Origin: Ketobacter sp.
Lineage (GTDB): Bacteria > Pseudomonadota > Gammaproteobacteria > Pseudomonadales > Ketobacteraceae
Direction of reading: 5' to 3'
DNA: 64,000 nt
Assembly (NCBI RefSeq): GCF_003671495.1
Contig: NZ_RCHN01000045.1
Coordinates: forward strand, 62,001 to 126,000
Shown here in pieces: positions 33,414 through 42,438 of the stretch (positions are counted from its first letter, which is position 1; each line of letters begins with the position of its first letter). The notes beneath the pieces were generated by a model. It ran no database searches and was not told the DNA's origin. It saw nothing but the letters and a program-made list of their open reading frames with translations. The translations under genes were made by a program, and so were the position numbers.

Positions 33414-34481
33414 TCAGCTTCCGTTGGTTAGCTGTAACAAGCGCCCGGCGATGGATTCCAATGGTTTGATTTCATTGTAGGCCCCCAACTGATAGGCCGC
33501 GCCAGGCATCCCCCAGACCACCGAAGTGGCCTCATCCTGAATGATAGTATGGCAGCCCAATTCTTTCATCCGCAACAGGGCCTGGGCCCCGTCCGCCCCC
33601 ATTCCGGTCAACAGCACCGACACAGTTTTGCGATAACCGAGCCCGGTAATGGAGTCAAACATCACTTCCACCGAGGGCCGATGGCGATTGACCCGTTCGC
33701 GGTCATCCAACTGCGTCACCAGCCCGGACCGGCTTTTTCTCACCAACAGGTGACGGTCGCCGGGAGCAATGTAGACGTTGCCCGGCAATAGGGTCTGGTT
33801 GGATTCCGCCTCATGCACATGCATGGCACAACAGTTGTTCATCCGCATCGCATAAGAGGTGCTGAACTGGGGGGGGATGTGCTGAGTCACCACCACGGGC
33901 GGACAGTTCTCGGGTAAACCCAGCAGGACTTCTTTAATGGCTTCAGTGCCCCCGGTGGAAGCACCAATGGCGATGATCACCCCGGGTTTTGGTGTGTAGG
34001 CGCTGTGGCGGGCGACGGGCTCCGGGCGCTCGGCCTTCCCCCGTATCGAGTTCATTTCCAGCCGCTGCACATTGGCACCGGCAGCCGCGCGGATCTTGCT
34101 GACGATCTCCTGCTGGTATTCCACCAACCCCTTGCCCAGGTTCTCCTTGGGCTTGGGGAGATAATCGAAGGCGCCTATCTGCAGCGCTTCCAGCGTAATA
34201 TCGGCCCCCGCCTCAGTGAGGGTGGAAATCATGATCACCGGCATGGGCCGCAGGCGCATCAGGTTTTTAAGAAAGGTAATGCCATCCATGCGCGGCATTT
34301 CGACATCAAGTGTGAGGACGTCGGGCTGTAATTGCTTGATCTTCTCCCGGGCAATATAAGGATCCGCGGCCGTACCCACCACCACCATATCGTCATGCCC
34401 GGATATGATTTCAGTCAGCAATTGCCGGATGACGGCAGAATCATCCACGATCAGGACCTTTATTTTTTTCGGGTCACCCAT
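33414..34481 (-). CDS. cheB: Chemotaxis response regulator protein-glutamate methylesterase CheB
   Basis: The protein has 355 residues. The REC domain has VDDS and phospho-acceptor Asp59 (LTLDVEMPRMDG). The C-terminal methylesterase domain (about 165-350) has the Ser in IGASTGGTEAI, the His in TQHIPPQFS and the Asp in GMGADGAQAL. It demethylates or deamidates receptor glutamates when phosphorylated by CheA, providing adaptation. It lies 8 bases after cheD in the che operon. Confidence 0.97.
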   Translation of the reverse strand: MGDPKKIKVLIVDDSAVIRQLLTEIISGHDDMVVVGTAADPYIAREKIKQLQPDVLTLDVEMPRMDGITFLKNLMRLRPMPVIMISTLTEAGADITLEALQIGAFDYLPKPKENLGKGLVEYQQEIVSKIRAAAGANVQRLEMNSIRGKAERPEPVARHSAYTPKPGVIIAIGASTGGTEAIKEVLLGLPENCPPVVVTQHIPPQFSTSYAMRMNNCCAMHVHEAESNQTLLPGNVYIAPGDRHLLVRKSRSGLVTQLDDRERVNRHRPSVEVMFDSITGLGYRKTVSVLLTGMGADGAQALLRMKELGCHTIIQDEATSVVWGMPGAAYQLGAYNEIKPLESIAGRLLQLTNGS

Positions 34482-34489
34482 AGCAGCAC

Positions 34490-35155
34490 TCAGTCGAACA
34501 ATTCAATATCACCCTGCGCAGGCTCGGCGTTGATCGTACGAGCGTAACTGCGTTCGCGCTCAAACACCACATCGTTACGGACAGTCTTCAGTTTTCTGAT
34601 CTTGGCGGAACCCGTGTCGGAAAAATACAACACCTTTCTCGGATACAATCCCCCTACATCTTCGGCCGCCAGATTCAGATTTTCATTGCTGAGAAACTGG
34701 TGGACAAAATCAATATTTTTACGGCCAATATCGATCTGGTTCATGCTTTCCAGTACTTTACCACCACCGAACACCTTGATCTCGAGATTGCGTTTCTCAC
34801 CGCCATTCTTCAATACTTCATTAATCAGATATTCCATCGCCCAGTTACCGTAGCGGGCGGACTCACTGAAAGCCGACAGGGGCCCCGCCTCCATGTTCTC
34901 ACGTTGCACGGGCAGCATGAAATGGTTCATGCCGCCGATGCCCTTGAAGCGGTCGCGAACACAGGCCGAGATACAGGACCCCAACACCGTCACGATCATC
35001 TCTCCGGTCACGCTGACATAAAACTGACCCGGCAGAATCTTGGCCGCGTAAACGCCCTGCTGCTTATCCCAGTAGCGATTAATGTGGGAAAACCCTTTCA
35101 GAGGTTTAGGCTGTGGGTGAGTGGGTTGAAACTGGGTGCTCAACATGGATTTCAT
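34490..35155 (-). CDS. cheD: Chemoreceptor glutamine deamidase CheD
   Basis: The product has 221 residues from the ATG at 35153-35155, whose A is shared with the cheR stop (TGATG); an in-frame GTG is one codon earlier. Catalytic Cys and His are in VLGSCISACVRD and GGMNHFMLP, and the Thr/Ser motif follows in the FGGG region (IKVFGGGKVL). CheD deamidates receptor glutamines and in some bacteria works with CheC. No cheC or cheZ is seen in this window. Confidence 0.95.
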   Translation of the reverse strand: MKSMLSTQFQPTHPQPKPLKGFSHINRYWDKQQGVYAAKILPGQFYVSVTGEMIVTVLGSCISACVRDRFKGIGGMNHFMLPVQRENMEAGPLSAFSESARYGNWAMEYLINEVLKNGGEKRNLEIKVFGGGKVLESMNQIDIGRKNIDFVHQFLSNENLNLAAEDVGGLYPRKVLYFSDTGSAKIRKLKTVRNDVVFERERSYARTINAEPAQGDIELFD

Positions 35156-36048
35156 CACATCACTTTCCTGTAGATGGTTCTGCCCACTGATTCGAAGCGT
35201 TTACTGACACCGTGCAGACTCTCTGAGTGACCAATGAAGAGGTAGCCATCGGGCTCCAGGATATCAGCATAGCGATCGAACAGCTCCCGCTGGGTTTCCT
35301 TGCTGAAGTAAATCACCACATTACGGCAAAAAATCACGTCAAAGCGCCCCTTCATGGGCCAGTCACCCAGCAGGTTCAGGTGATTGAAGGTTATCAGGCT
35401 CCGAATGGACTCCCTGGCCTCCAAGACCTCATCGTTGCCTCCCCCCCTGGGATCATTGAAGTACTTCCTCACCAGTTGGGCATCCATGTTGCCGATCCTT
35501 TCCTTGCTATAGATACCCCGGCGGCCGTGGGACAGCACGTTGGTATCAAGATCGGTGGCCAGAATTTTCGCATCCCAACGCGCCCGTTCCAGAGCACCGT
35601 GCAAGGTCATGGCAATGGAATAAGGCTCTTCCCCGGTGGAACAACCGGCCGACCATATTCGGATTCGCTGCTGCGCCTTTTTCTTACGCTGCAGCTCAGG
35701 CAATACCGTTTGCCGGAGGAAATCAAAATGATGGGCCTCGCGAAAAAACGATGTCAGGTTGGTGGTGATGGCATTGATAAAATTGGTAAGCTCCGCTTCG
35801 GGATGGCGTTCCAGATAATCCAGATACGACTTGAAATCGCCCAGGTTGAGCGCCCTGATCCGGCGCACAATGCGACTGTAAATCATCTCTTTCTTGTGCT
35901 CACCCAGCTCAATGCCCGAACGCAGCTTGGCCAGATGTTTGATGGTGTCGAAATCCCGATCGGTCATCGGAAATTCGCGCTGGGAGAATGACTTCCCTGT
36001 ATTCCCCGAATCTTTAATGGCGTTCATGGTCTGCATAGGATGACTCAT
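35155..36048 (-). CDS. cheR: Chemotaxis protein methyltransferase CheR
   Basis: The protein has 297 residues. The N-terminal helical domain (about 28-90) has RIRALNLGDFKSYLDYL. The SAM-binding methyltransferase domain has IRIWSAGCSTGEEPYSIAM (about 128-146), ILATDLDTNVLSHGRRGIYS and FDVIFCRNVVIYFSK. It methylates receptor glutamates using SAM. About 27 N-terminal residues before MTDRDFDTIK are unusual, so the real start may be at 35967. It overlaps cheD at its stop. Confidence 0.96.
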   Translation of the reverse strand: MSHPMQTMNAIKDSGNTGKSFSQREFPMTDRDFDTIKHLAKLRSGIELGEHKKEMIYSRIVRRIRALNLGDFKSYLDYLERHPEAELTNFINAITTNLTSFFREAHHFDFLRQTVLPELQRKKKAQQRIRIWSAGCSTGEEPYSIAMTLHGALERARWDAKILATDLDTNVLSHGRRGIYSKERIGNMDAQLVRKYFNDPRGGGNDEVLEARESIRSLITFNHLNLLGDWPMKGRFDVIFCRNVVIYFSKETQRELFDRYADILEPDGYLFIGHSESLHGVSKRFESVGRTIYRKVM

Positions 36049-36092
36049 CGCTCCTTGAGAATCCGATCCACAGGCGGGCGAGATCTGCCGGG

Positions 36093-36647
36093 TTAGTGCT
36101 GGGATTCCTTGAGTTCCTTGATGGCATTGATGGAGACATCAGGAATAGTGTCAGCCCCAAGCAGTTCGTTGATGTCCAGCAAGATCACCATTTTGTTGTT
36201 CACATTAACCAGGCCCTTGATGTACTGGGTATTCACATGATCCCCCAGATCCGGCGCTGACTTCATGTCATCCCCCGCCAGGCTGTACACATCACTGACT
36301 GCATCCACCACGATGCCCATCACCCGGGCGCCTTTGCGGGTGGCGACCTTGAGCACGATGACCACGGTCAAAGGTCCGTACTCCACCTTCTCCAGCCCGA
36401 AGCGCTGCCGCAAATCAATAATCGGTACAATGGTGCCACGCAGGTTAATCACCCCTTTGACATGGGGGGGTGCATTGGGGATGGGCGTCACGCTTTCCCA
36501 GCCACGGATCTCCTGCACACTCAGGATATCCACACCGTATTCTTCGCTGGCCATGATAAAGGTGAGGTATTGATCCGTTTGCTCATTCTCCCGACCGGAC
36601 ACGTCCATCTCGGAATTGTCATAGGCACGCTCTTCTGCGGCATTCAT
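36093..36647 (-). CDS. cheW: Chemotaxis coupling protein CheW
   Basis: The 184-residue protein has a single CheW domain (about 25-165), with YLTFIMASEEYGVDILSVQEIRGW, PHVKGVINLRGTIVPIIDLRQRFGL and VVDAVSDVYSL. It links receptors to CheA in the polar array. The N-terminal 20 residues are acidic. It lies between cheA and cheR with 28 and 44 base gaps. Confidence 0.96.
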   Translation of the reverse strand: MNAAEERAYDNSEMDVSGRENEQTDQYLTFIMASEEYGVDILSVQEIRGWESVTPIPNAPPHVKGVINLRGTIVPIIDLRQRFGLEKVEYGPLTVVIVLKVATRKGARVMGIVVDAVSDVYSLAGDDMKSAPDLGDHVNTQYIKGLVNVNNKMVILLDINELLGADTIPDVSINAIKELKESQH

Positions 36648-36675
36648 AGTGTATCTCCCAATGTGCTGCTACTGC

Positions 36676-38883
36676 TTACGCTGCACGAGTTTTGCTCGCG
36701 ACCAGCTTCAAACCGTTTTTGGATTGCTGATGCACTCCCGCCATGTGAATCAGATCGGTAATATCCAGGATCAGGGACACAGTGCCATCACCCAGAATGG
36801 TGGCACCGGAAATGCCATCCACTTTCTTGTAGTTGGTTTCCATGCTCTTGATCACCACCTGCTGTTGACCCAGCAGGTCGTCCACCACCAGGGCCACCTT
36901 GGCATTGCCCACTTCCACCACCACCAACAGACTCTCTGCCAGATTGGTGGTGCGGGGTTCAACCCCGAATATCTCCCAAAGCTTGATGATGGGGATGTAT
37001 TCATCCCGCAACCGAAACACATCGCAGCCCCCGGCCACATGATTGATCAGGGACATATCCGGCTGCAAGGATTCGACGATGGACACCAGGGGAATGATGA
37101 AGGTCTGGCGACCGACATCGATCAACTGTCCATCCAGGATGGCCAGGGTCAGAGGCAACCGAATAGTGAATGTGCTGCCCTCCCCCTCGATTGATTTCAC
37201 TTCAATACTGCCGTTCAGTTCCTGGATGTTGCGACGTACCACGTCCATCCCCACACCGCGGCCTGACACATCCGTGACCTGTTCGGCGGTGGAGAATCCA
37301 GGCTGAAAAATCAATTCCTGAATCTGCTCGTCACTTAACACTTCCTCCGCACCGATGACGCCGTTGTTGCGGGCCTTGGCCAGAATCTTGTCCCGGTTGA
37401 GGCCTTTGCCGTCATCCATGATTTCGATGATGATATTGCCACCCTGATGGAAGGCATTCAGCGTGATGGTGCCGGTTTCCGGCTTGCCGGCAGCACGACG
37501 GTCTGTGGGGGTTTCCAGACCATGGTCCAGGGCATTGCGCACCAGGTGGACCAGGGGATCACCAATTTTCTCCATAACCGTTTTATCCAGCTCCGTCTGC
37601 TCACCCAGGAGCTTGAGTTCGATCTTCTTGCCCAGCTGTTTGGAAAGGTCACGCACCATGCGCGGGAACCGGCTGAAGGTAAAGCTGATGGGCAGCATCC
37701 GGATGCGCATCACGCTCTCCTGCAATTCACGGGTGTTGTGCTCCAGTTGCGCCAGACCTTCCTGCAGTTTCTGCAGCTTGCTTACATCGAACTCGGAGCC
37801 CAGCTGGCCCAACATGGATTGGGTGATCACCAACTCACCCACCAGGTTCACCAGATTGTCGATTTTCTCGATGGCTACGCGAATGGACGTGGATTCAGAG
37901 CTTTTGGCAGCACCAGCCGCTGGCGCGGGCTTCGAGGCCTGGGGTTTCGCTGCTGAATCACCTGTGCCCGCAACGGCAGTCGCAGGCGACGGGGTTGCCG
38001 GCGCCTCGCTAACGGAAGCAACCGCTGAAGGGACCACGGCTTCAGCGATTGCGGTTTCCTGTGTTGTGCCCGCTGTAGCAGCCACCCCACCACTGAACAC
38101 ACCTGCAGTGGCGGTGATATTGATGTCGGAGTCATCCACCACCCACTCGAAAATTTCCTCTATCTCCGCTTGGGACCGGGTGGTGGTCAGGTACAGATCC
38201 CAGCTCAGGTGGCATTCTTCCGGGTGCAAACCGGTCAGGTCAGGTACCTTGCCGGCATCCACCTGTACTTCGAGCTCACCCATTTCCGCCAGCTCCCGGA
38301 ACATCCGCAAAGGTTCATTGCCAGTGCGCAGCAGGTTGATGTCGGGCACAAATCGAATGTGCCAGGTAATGAGCTCGGCGTCTGCAGCAGCATCCTGCTC
38401 GCCGGCGCTCACGTCCGTGCGATGAGTTGCGTCGGCTACGGACTGTTCTGCATCAATGTCATCCGACCTGGGAACGGATGGAGTGGTCGGCTGACGCCCT
38501 TCCAGAATGTCGTTAAACGCCTGGGTCAACACGCAGGATTGCGCAGTATCCACGGTCTCATGGGCCTGCAATGCGGTGAGCATGCCCCGCAGGCAATCCA
38601 CGGATTGCAGCAGCAGATCCACGTGTTCCGGCAACAACCGGCGAGCCCCCTCCCGGACCTGGTCCAACAGCGTCTCCAGCACGTGGGTAAACTCCGCCAC
38701 CTCAGCAAAGCCGAAGGTGCTGCTGCTGCCTTTGATGGAGTGTGCCGCACGAAAAATACTGTTGATCGTCTCTGAATCCACGTTTTCACAGTCCAGCTCC
38801 AGCAGGCTGGATTCCATGACCTGCAGCCCTTCGAAACTTTCTTCGAAGAACACCTGGTGAAACTGGCTCAGATCGATACTCAT
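36676..38883 (-). CDS. cheA: Chemotaxis histidine kinase CheA
   Basis: The 735-residue protein has a P1 Hpt domain (about 1-110) with phosphorylatable His48 in RAAHSIKGSSSTFGF. A P2-like ferredoxin-fold segment covers about 170-260. A long Ala/Pro-rich linker (about 265-330) precedes P3 dimerisation (EKIDNLVNLVGELVITQSML). The P4 kinase has VHLVRNALDHGLE and DDGKGLNRDKI, and the P5 CheW-like domain begins near 590. Activated by receptors, it phosphorylates CheY and CheB. It starts 4 bases after cheY. Confidence 0.97.
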   Translation of the reverse strand: MSIDLSQFHQVFFEESFEGLQVMESSLLELDCENVDSETINSIFRAAHSIKGSSSTFGFAEVAEFTHVLETLLDQVREGARRLLPEHVDLLLQSVDCLRGMLTALQAHETVDTAQSCVLTQAFNDILEGRQPTTPSVPRSDDIDAEQSVADATHRTDVSAGEQDAAADAELITWHIRFVPDINLLRTGNEPLRMFRELAEMGELEVQVDAGKVPDLTGLHPEECHLSWDLYLTTTRSQAEIEEIFEWVVDDSDINITATAGVFSGGVAATAGTTQETAIAEAVVPSAVASVSEAPATPSPATAVAGTGDSAAKPQASKPAPAAGAAKSSESTSIRVAIEKIDNLVNLVGELVITQSMLGQLGSEFDVSKLQKLQEGLAQLEHNTRELQESVMRIRMLPISFTFSRFPRMVRDLSKQLGKKIELKLLGEQTELDKTVMEKIGDPLVHLVRNALDHGLETPTDRRAAGKPETGTITLNAFHQGGNIIIEIMDDGKGLNRDKILAKARNNGVIGAEEVLSDEQIQELIFQPGFSTAEQVTDVSGRGVGMDVVRRNIQELNGSIEVKSIEGEGSTFTIRLPLTLAILDGQLIDVGRQTFIIPLVSIVESLQPDMSLINHVAGGCDVFRLRDEYIPIIKLWEIFGVEPRTTNLAESLLVVVEVGNAKVALVVDDLLGQQQVVIKSMETNYKKVDGISGATILGDGTVSLILDITDLIHMAGVHQQSKNGLKLVASKTRAA

Positions 38884-38887
38884 GGCA

Positions 38888-39250
38888 CTATCCCAGTACT
38901 TTTTTGATGGTATTCAACAGTTGATCCGGGTTGAACGGCTTAACGATCCAACCGGTGGCACCGGCCGCTTTGCCTTCACTTTTTTTGTCCGCCGCGGATT
39001 CTGTGGTCAACATCAAAATGGGCGTAAACTTGTAATTAGGCAGCGATCTGAGATTTTTAATCAGAGTGATGCCGTCCATGACCGGCATGTTCACGTCCGA
39101 CAGCACCAGGTCCACCCCCCCCAATTTGGCTTTATTGAATGCGTCCTGGCCATCACAGGCTTCCACCACTTCATAGCCTGCGCCCTGCAACGTAAAGCTG
39201 ACCATCTGCCGCATGGAGGCGCTATCATCGACAGCTAATATCTTTGTCAT
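38888..39250 (-). CDS. cheY: Chemotaxis response regulator CheY
   Basis: The 120-residue single REC domain has the acid pocket VDDS at the N-terminus, phospho-acceptor Asp52 (LVLSDVNMPVMDG), Thr in MLTTES and Lys in WIVKPFN. Phospho-CheY binds the flagellar motor switch. The gene is second in the STAS-cheY-cheA-W-R-D-B operon. The ATGG..AAKKSEGKAAGATGW surface is typical of the CheY group found beside CheA in operons with CheD. Confidence 0.94.
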   Translation of the reverse strand: MTKILAVDDSASMRQMVSFTLQGAGYEVVEACDGQDAFNKAKLGGVDLVLSDVNMPVMDGITLIKNLRSLPNYKFTPILMLTTESAADKKSEGKAAGATGWIVKPFNPDQLLNTIKKVLG

Positions 39251-39276
39251 GGCTGATCTCCGTTTGAATTCCGGGG

Positions 39277-39570
39277 TTAATGCTTAATGCGTAAAAAGTC
39301 TGACACCCCCAACATGGAGGCTGCCTTGAGAAAGGGTTCGGATGGAGCATGTATGGCGGCCTGCAAATGCTGTTTTTCCATTGAGGAAAACAGGGACAAC
39401 AGGACCTGAATAACACTGGTATCAATGCGCTCCACCTGAGACGCATCGATTGCGATGTTCACGCCATCATTAAGATAAGACTCTAATTTTTCATGCAAAA
39501 CTTCCGCTTTGCTGATGTCGGCAATCTTTTCAAGCTGATACGTTATCGACTCTGCCATAAGCTGTTTCAT
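39277..39570 (-). CDS. STAS-domain protein at the head of the che operon
   Basis: The 97-residue STAS/anti-sigma-antagonist-like domain starts MKQLMAESITYQLEKIADISKAEVLHEKLE. The expected phospho-serine region reads SQVERIDTSVIQVLLSLFSSM (about 43-63), with Thr/Ser at the DTS position. Similar STAS genes precede cheY in several proteobacterial che operons; the role is unknown. It lies 26 bases upstream of cheY. It could also be a substrate of the HsbR kinase/phosphatase encoded downstream; this is speculation. Confidence 0.82.
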   Translation of the reverse strand: MKQLMAESITYQLEKIADISKAEVLHEKLESYLNDGVNIAIDASQVERIDTSVIQVLLSLFSSMEKQHLQAAIHAPSEPFLKAASMLGVSDFLRIKH

Positions 39571-39729
39571 CCATTGGTAGCCAACCCGCCAAACCAGGAA
39601 TGGTAAAAATCCGGCATCCTTTAAAAAAGCATAGACAGCTTATACAGTTACGCTAGTGTGGGACTTTCTTATTAGCATTGGGAATCAATAGGGCTCGTGT
39701 TAGAGCCAGAATTCATGGAACCCTGGCGA

Positions 39730-40167
39730 TCAAAAACCGCCGCCACCGCGAAACGGTCGGTCATCCAGCAGCTTCTGTTCCCGCTTGGACTCCTCCAGCT
39801 GCTCCTGCTGACGGGCTTTTTCGATCAATTGATCCATGGTTTTGAGGCGGGCATTGGCTTCTACCCAACGTTTGGTTTGCGCTTTAACAGCAGCCTGGCG
39901 CTGATGCACCAACTCACCCTGGCGCCGGATCGCCAGTTGCAGGCGGGAGATAAACGATTGGTACAGACCCAGCTGCGCGGCCTGGGTGACCTTGCTTTGC
40001 TGTTGCTGGATGGTTTGGAAATAGTCCGCCAGGTAGGATTCCAGCTCGCGCCGTTGTTGCTGCGCCGCCTGCAGTTCCTGCTGCAGGTGAGCCAGCTTGC
40101 GGGCTTCTTCACGCTCTGCCTGCTGATTAAGCTGGCGCACCGGCAACAGGCGTTTGGATTTTTTCAT
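39730..40167 (-). CDS. fliJ: Flagellar export chaperone-like protein FliJ
   Basis: The 145-residue protein is almost wholly a basic, Gln/Glu/Arg-rich antiparallel coiled coil (KKSKRLLPVRQLNQQAEREEARKLAHLQQEL...). FliJ sits in the FliI ATPase ring like the gamma stalk of F-ATPase and recycles export chaperones. Sequence conservation is low in this family, so the call rests on length, composition and position 8 bases after fliI. A 159-base spacer then separates it from the STAS/che operon. Confidence 0.88.
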   Translation of the reverse strand: MKKSKRLLPVRQLNQQAEREEARKLAHLQQELQAAQQQRRELESYLADYFQTIQQQQSKVTQAAQLGLYQSFISRLQLAIRRQGELVHQRQAAVKAQTKRWVEANARLKTMDQLIEKARQQEQLEESKREQKLLDDRPFRGGGGF

Positions 40168-40174
40168 TCAGCGG

Positions 40175-41524
40175 TCACTCCTTGTTGAACAGTTTGTCCA
40201 ACTGTTTGAGAGACTGCTTGAAATTCACCTGCTCATCCATGCCCTGGGCCAGATACGAGCGGATGGGACCGATCTTGCTGATGGCCAGGTCGGTTTCCGG
40301 ATCGCTGCCTTTAACATAGGCCCCCACACTGATGAGATCCCGGCTCTGCTGGTAACGGGCATACAGCCGCTTCAGCACCTGGGCTTTCTGCAGGTGGATG
40401 TTCTCCACCACCTGGGGCATGGCCCGGCTGATGGAGGCTTCGATGTCGATGGCCGGATACTGGCCCTCTTCCGCCAGGCGGCGCGCCAATACCACGTGGC
40501 CATCCAGAATGGCCCGGGCCGAGTCAGCCACCGGGTCCTGTACATCATCCCCTTCCGTAAGAACCGTATAAAAGGCCGTAATGGAACCACCACCCTCTCG
40601 ACCATTACCGGCCCGTTCCACCAATTGCGGTAACTTGGCAAACACCGACGGCGGATAGCCCTTGGTGGCCGGCGGCTCACCCACCGCCAGGGCGATCTCC
40701 CGTTGCGCCTGGGCGTAACGGGTCAGGGAATCCATCAACAACAATACGTTCTTACCCTGATCGCGGAAATGCTCGGCAATGGCCGTGGCCAACATGGCGC
40801 CGTGCATGCGCATCAGAGGGGAATCGTCGGCCGGCGAAGCCACCACCACGGAACGTTTCAACCCCTCCGCACCCAGGCTGTGTTCGATGAATTCCTTAAC
40901 TTCACGTCCCCGCTCGCCGATCAGCCCCACCACCGTAATGTCTGCCGTGGTGAAGCGGGTCATCATGCCTAACAACACGCTCTTACCCACGCCACTGCCG
41001 GCAAACAGGCCCATGCGCTGGCCTCTGCCCACCGTCAATAAACTGTTGATGGCACGCACACCCACGTCCAGCGGTTCGTCGATGGGTTTACGTTCCAGGG
41101 GGTTGATGGGTTCGCGATGCAGGTTCACATAGGCTTCCGCCTGCACCGGGCCCTTGTTGTCCAGCGGCTTGCCGCGACCGTCCAGGACCCGGCCCAGCAG
41201 CCCCGGACCCACCGGCACTTTGGACACCTGGTGATTGGGAATCACCCGTGAACCCGGTTGCAAGCCGGCGGCCGGCTCAATGGGCATCAGATACATTTTC
41301 TGGTCGGAGAAACCCACCACTTCCGTTTCCACGTCCGCGTGATTGTGACCGCGAATGGTACAGTGACTGCCCACCGGTGCTTTGCAGCCAACGGCTTCCA
41401 GGGTCAGGCCTACCATGCGCAGCAGGCGCCCCTCCACCAGATACTGGGGTTGTGCCTGGGCATAGGGCAGGTAGCGCTGCAGGCGCTGGGCGATGCTAGG
41501 TCTTTGCTTCAGATCCGTCGTCAT
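40175..41524 (-). CDS. fliI: Flagellum-specific export ATPase FliI
   Basis: The 449-residue protein has Walker A in GLFAGSGVGKSVLLGMM and the catalytic-region motif LLLMDSLTRYAQAQREIALAVGEPPATKGYPPSVF. It energises export of rod, hook and filament subunits with FliH and FliJ. The C-terminal part MPQVVENIHLQKAQVLKRLYARYQQSRDL is family-typical. Its start overlaps the end of fliH by 29 bases, implying coupled translation. Confidence 0.97.
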   Translation of the reverse strand: MTTDLKQRPSIAQRLQRYLPYAQAQPQYLVEGRLLRMVGLTLEAVGCKAPVGSHCTIRGHNHADVETEVVGFSDQKMYLMPIEPAAGLQPGSRVIPNHQVSKVPVGPGLLGRVLDGRGKPLDNKGPVQAEAYVNLHREPINPLERKPIDEPLDVGVRAINSLLTVGRGQRMGLFAGSGVGKSVLLGMMTRFTTADITVVGLIGERGREVKEFIEHSLGAEGLKRSVVVASPADDSPLMRMHGAMLATAIAEHFRDQGKNVLLLMDSLTRYAQAQREIALAVGEPPATKGYPPSVFAKLPQLVERAGNGREGGGSITAFYTVLTEGDDVQDPVADSARAILDGHVVLARRLAEEGQYPAIDIEASISRAMPQVVENIHLQKAQVLKRLYARYQQSRDLISVGAYVKGSDPETDLAISKIGPIRSYLAQGMDEQVNFKQSLKQLDKLFNKE

Positions 41525-42416
41525 CGGGTATGTCTTCCGTTGGGGGTGTGGCGGTTACCGACGTTTCGGTTACTGGCGTTTCAACCGCGGGCAGATCCTC
41601 CTGGGCATCGCCGGCAAAGGCCTCCACCTCATCCAGCAACTGATCCACATGACCGTGCTGCTGGCCGCGCTCCTTGAGGGCCTGCTGCTGTTGTTCATAC
41701 ACCTGTTGTATGACCGAGGCCAAGCGCCGTTCAGCCCGTGCATCCACCATGCTGTTATCGGTCTCAATGATGCAGCCGCCGGGGGTGATGGTGGGGTGGG
41801 CCAGCACCCGCCAGCCCTCTTCCCATTCACCACTTTCCTGTAGATGGTTCAGCACCAGTTCCAGATCCTGCTTGTTCAGGTGAATGCGCAGACGTTGATG
41901 GCCGGGGTTGATGGAATCAATGGCTTCCTGCACCACCGTGGTAATGGCCGAAGAATCCAGGGAAAGCTCTCGATGTACAACACGCTTGCAGATCTGCTCC
42001 ACCAGATGCAGGAGCACCTGCTCCAGCTCCTGATCCTGTTGCGGAATGGGTTCCAGTAATACGCGGGTGATTTGGGAGAGCCGGGTCAATGCCGCCTTCA
42101 CGTCGCCCTCACCACTGAGGTAGCCGGCGTCGTAGCCTTCCGCCCGTCCGACCTCGCGACCTTGCTCCAGCCCCTCCTCATAGGCCGCCTGACGCAAGGC
42201 CTCCAGATCTTCTGCGGTGAGCGGTTTGAGTTCCGGCTCCTCCGCTTCGAGCTCCGCCACCGTACGCGGCCGGGGTTTGCCGGGGATATTGAGGGCATTG
42301 CCTTTAATGGGCATGTCCCGATCCATATTGGGAAGCTGCCACCGCTCCCAGGCACTGAGCTGCTCCGGTGGTGTATTCTCGTCTGACAGATAACCGGGCT
42401 TTTTGTTGTCCGCCAT
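41496..42416 (-). CDS. fliH: Flagellar assembly protein FliH
   Basis: The 306-residue protein has a proline-rich N-terminus (WERWQLPNMDRD). A glycine-repeat-type region YEEGLEQGREVGRAEGYDAGYLSGEGD (about 93-119) is typical of FliH heptads with GxxxG. The C-terminal V-type ATPase E-like domain (about 125-245) has LRIHLNKQDLELVLNHL and GGCIIETDNSMVDARAERRLASVIQ. An extra acidic Thr-rich tail of about 50 residues is longer than usual. It regulates FliI and anchors it at the export gate. Confidence 0.93.
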   Translation of the reverse strand: MADNKKPGYLSDENTPPEQLSAWERWQLPNMDRDMPIKGNALNIPGKPRPRTVAELEAEEPELKPLTAEDLEALRQAAYEEGLEQGREVGRAEGYDAGYLSGEGDVKAALTRLSQITRVLLEPIPQQDQELEQVLLHLVEQICKRVVHRELSLDSSAITTVVQEAIDSINPGHQRLRIHLNKQDLELVLNHLQESGEWEEGWRVLAHPTITPGGCIIETDNSMVDARAERRLASVIQQVYEQQQQALKERGQQHGHVDQLLDEVEAFAGDAQEDLPAVETPVTETSVTATPPTEDIPDDDGSEAKT

Positions 42417-42438
42417 GATGATTACCGAGGCCCGGACA

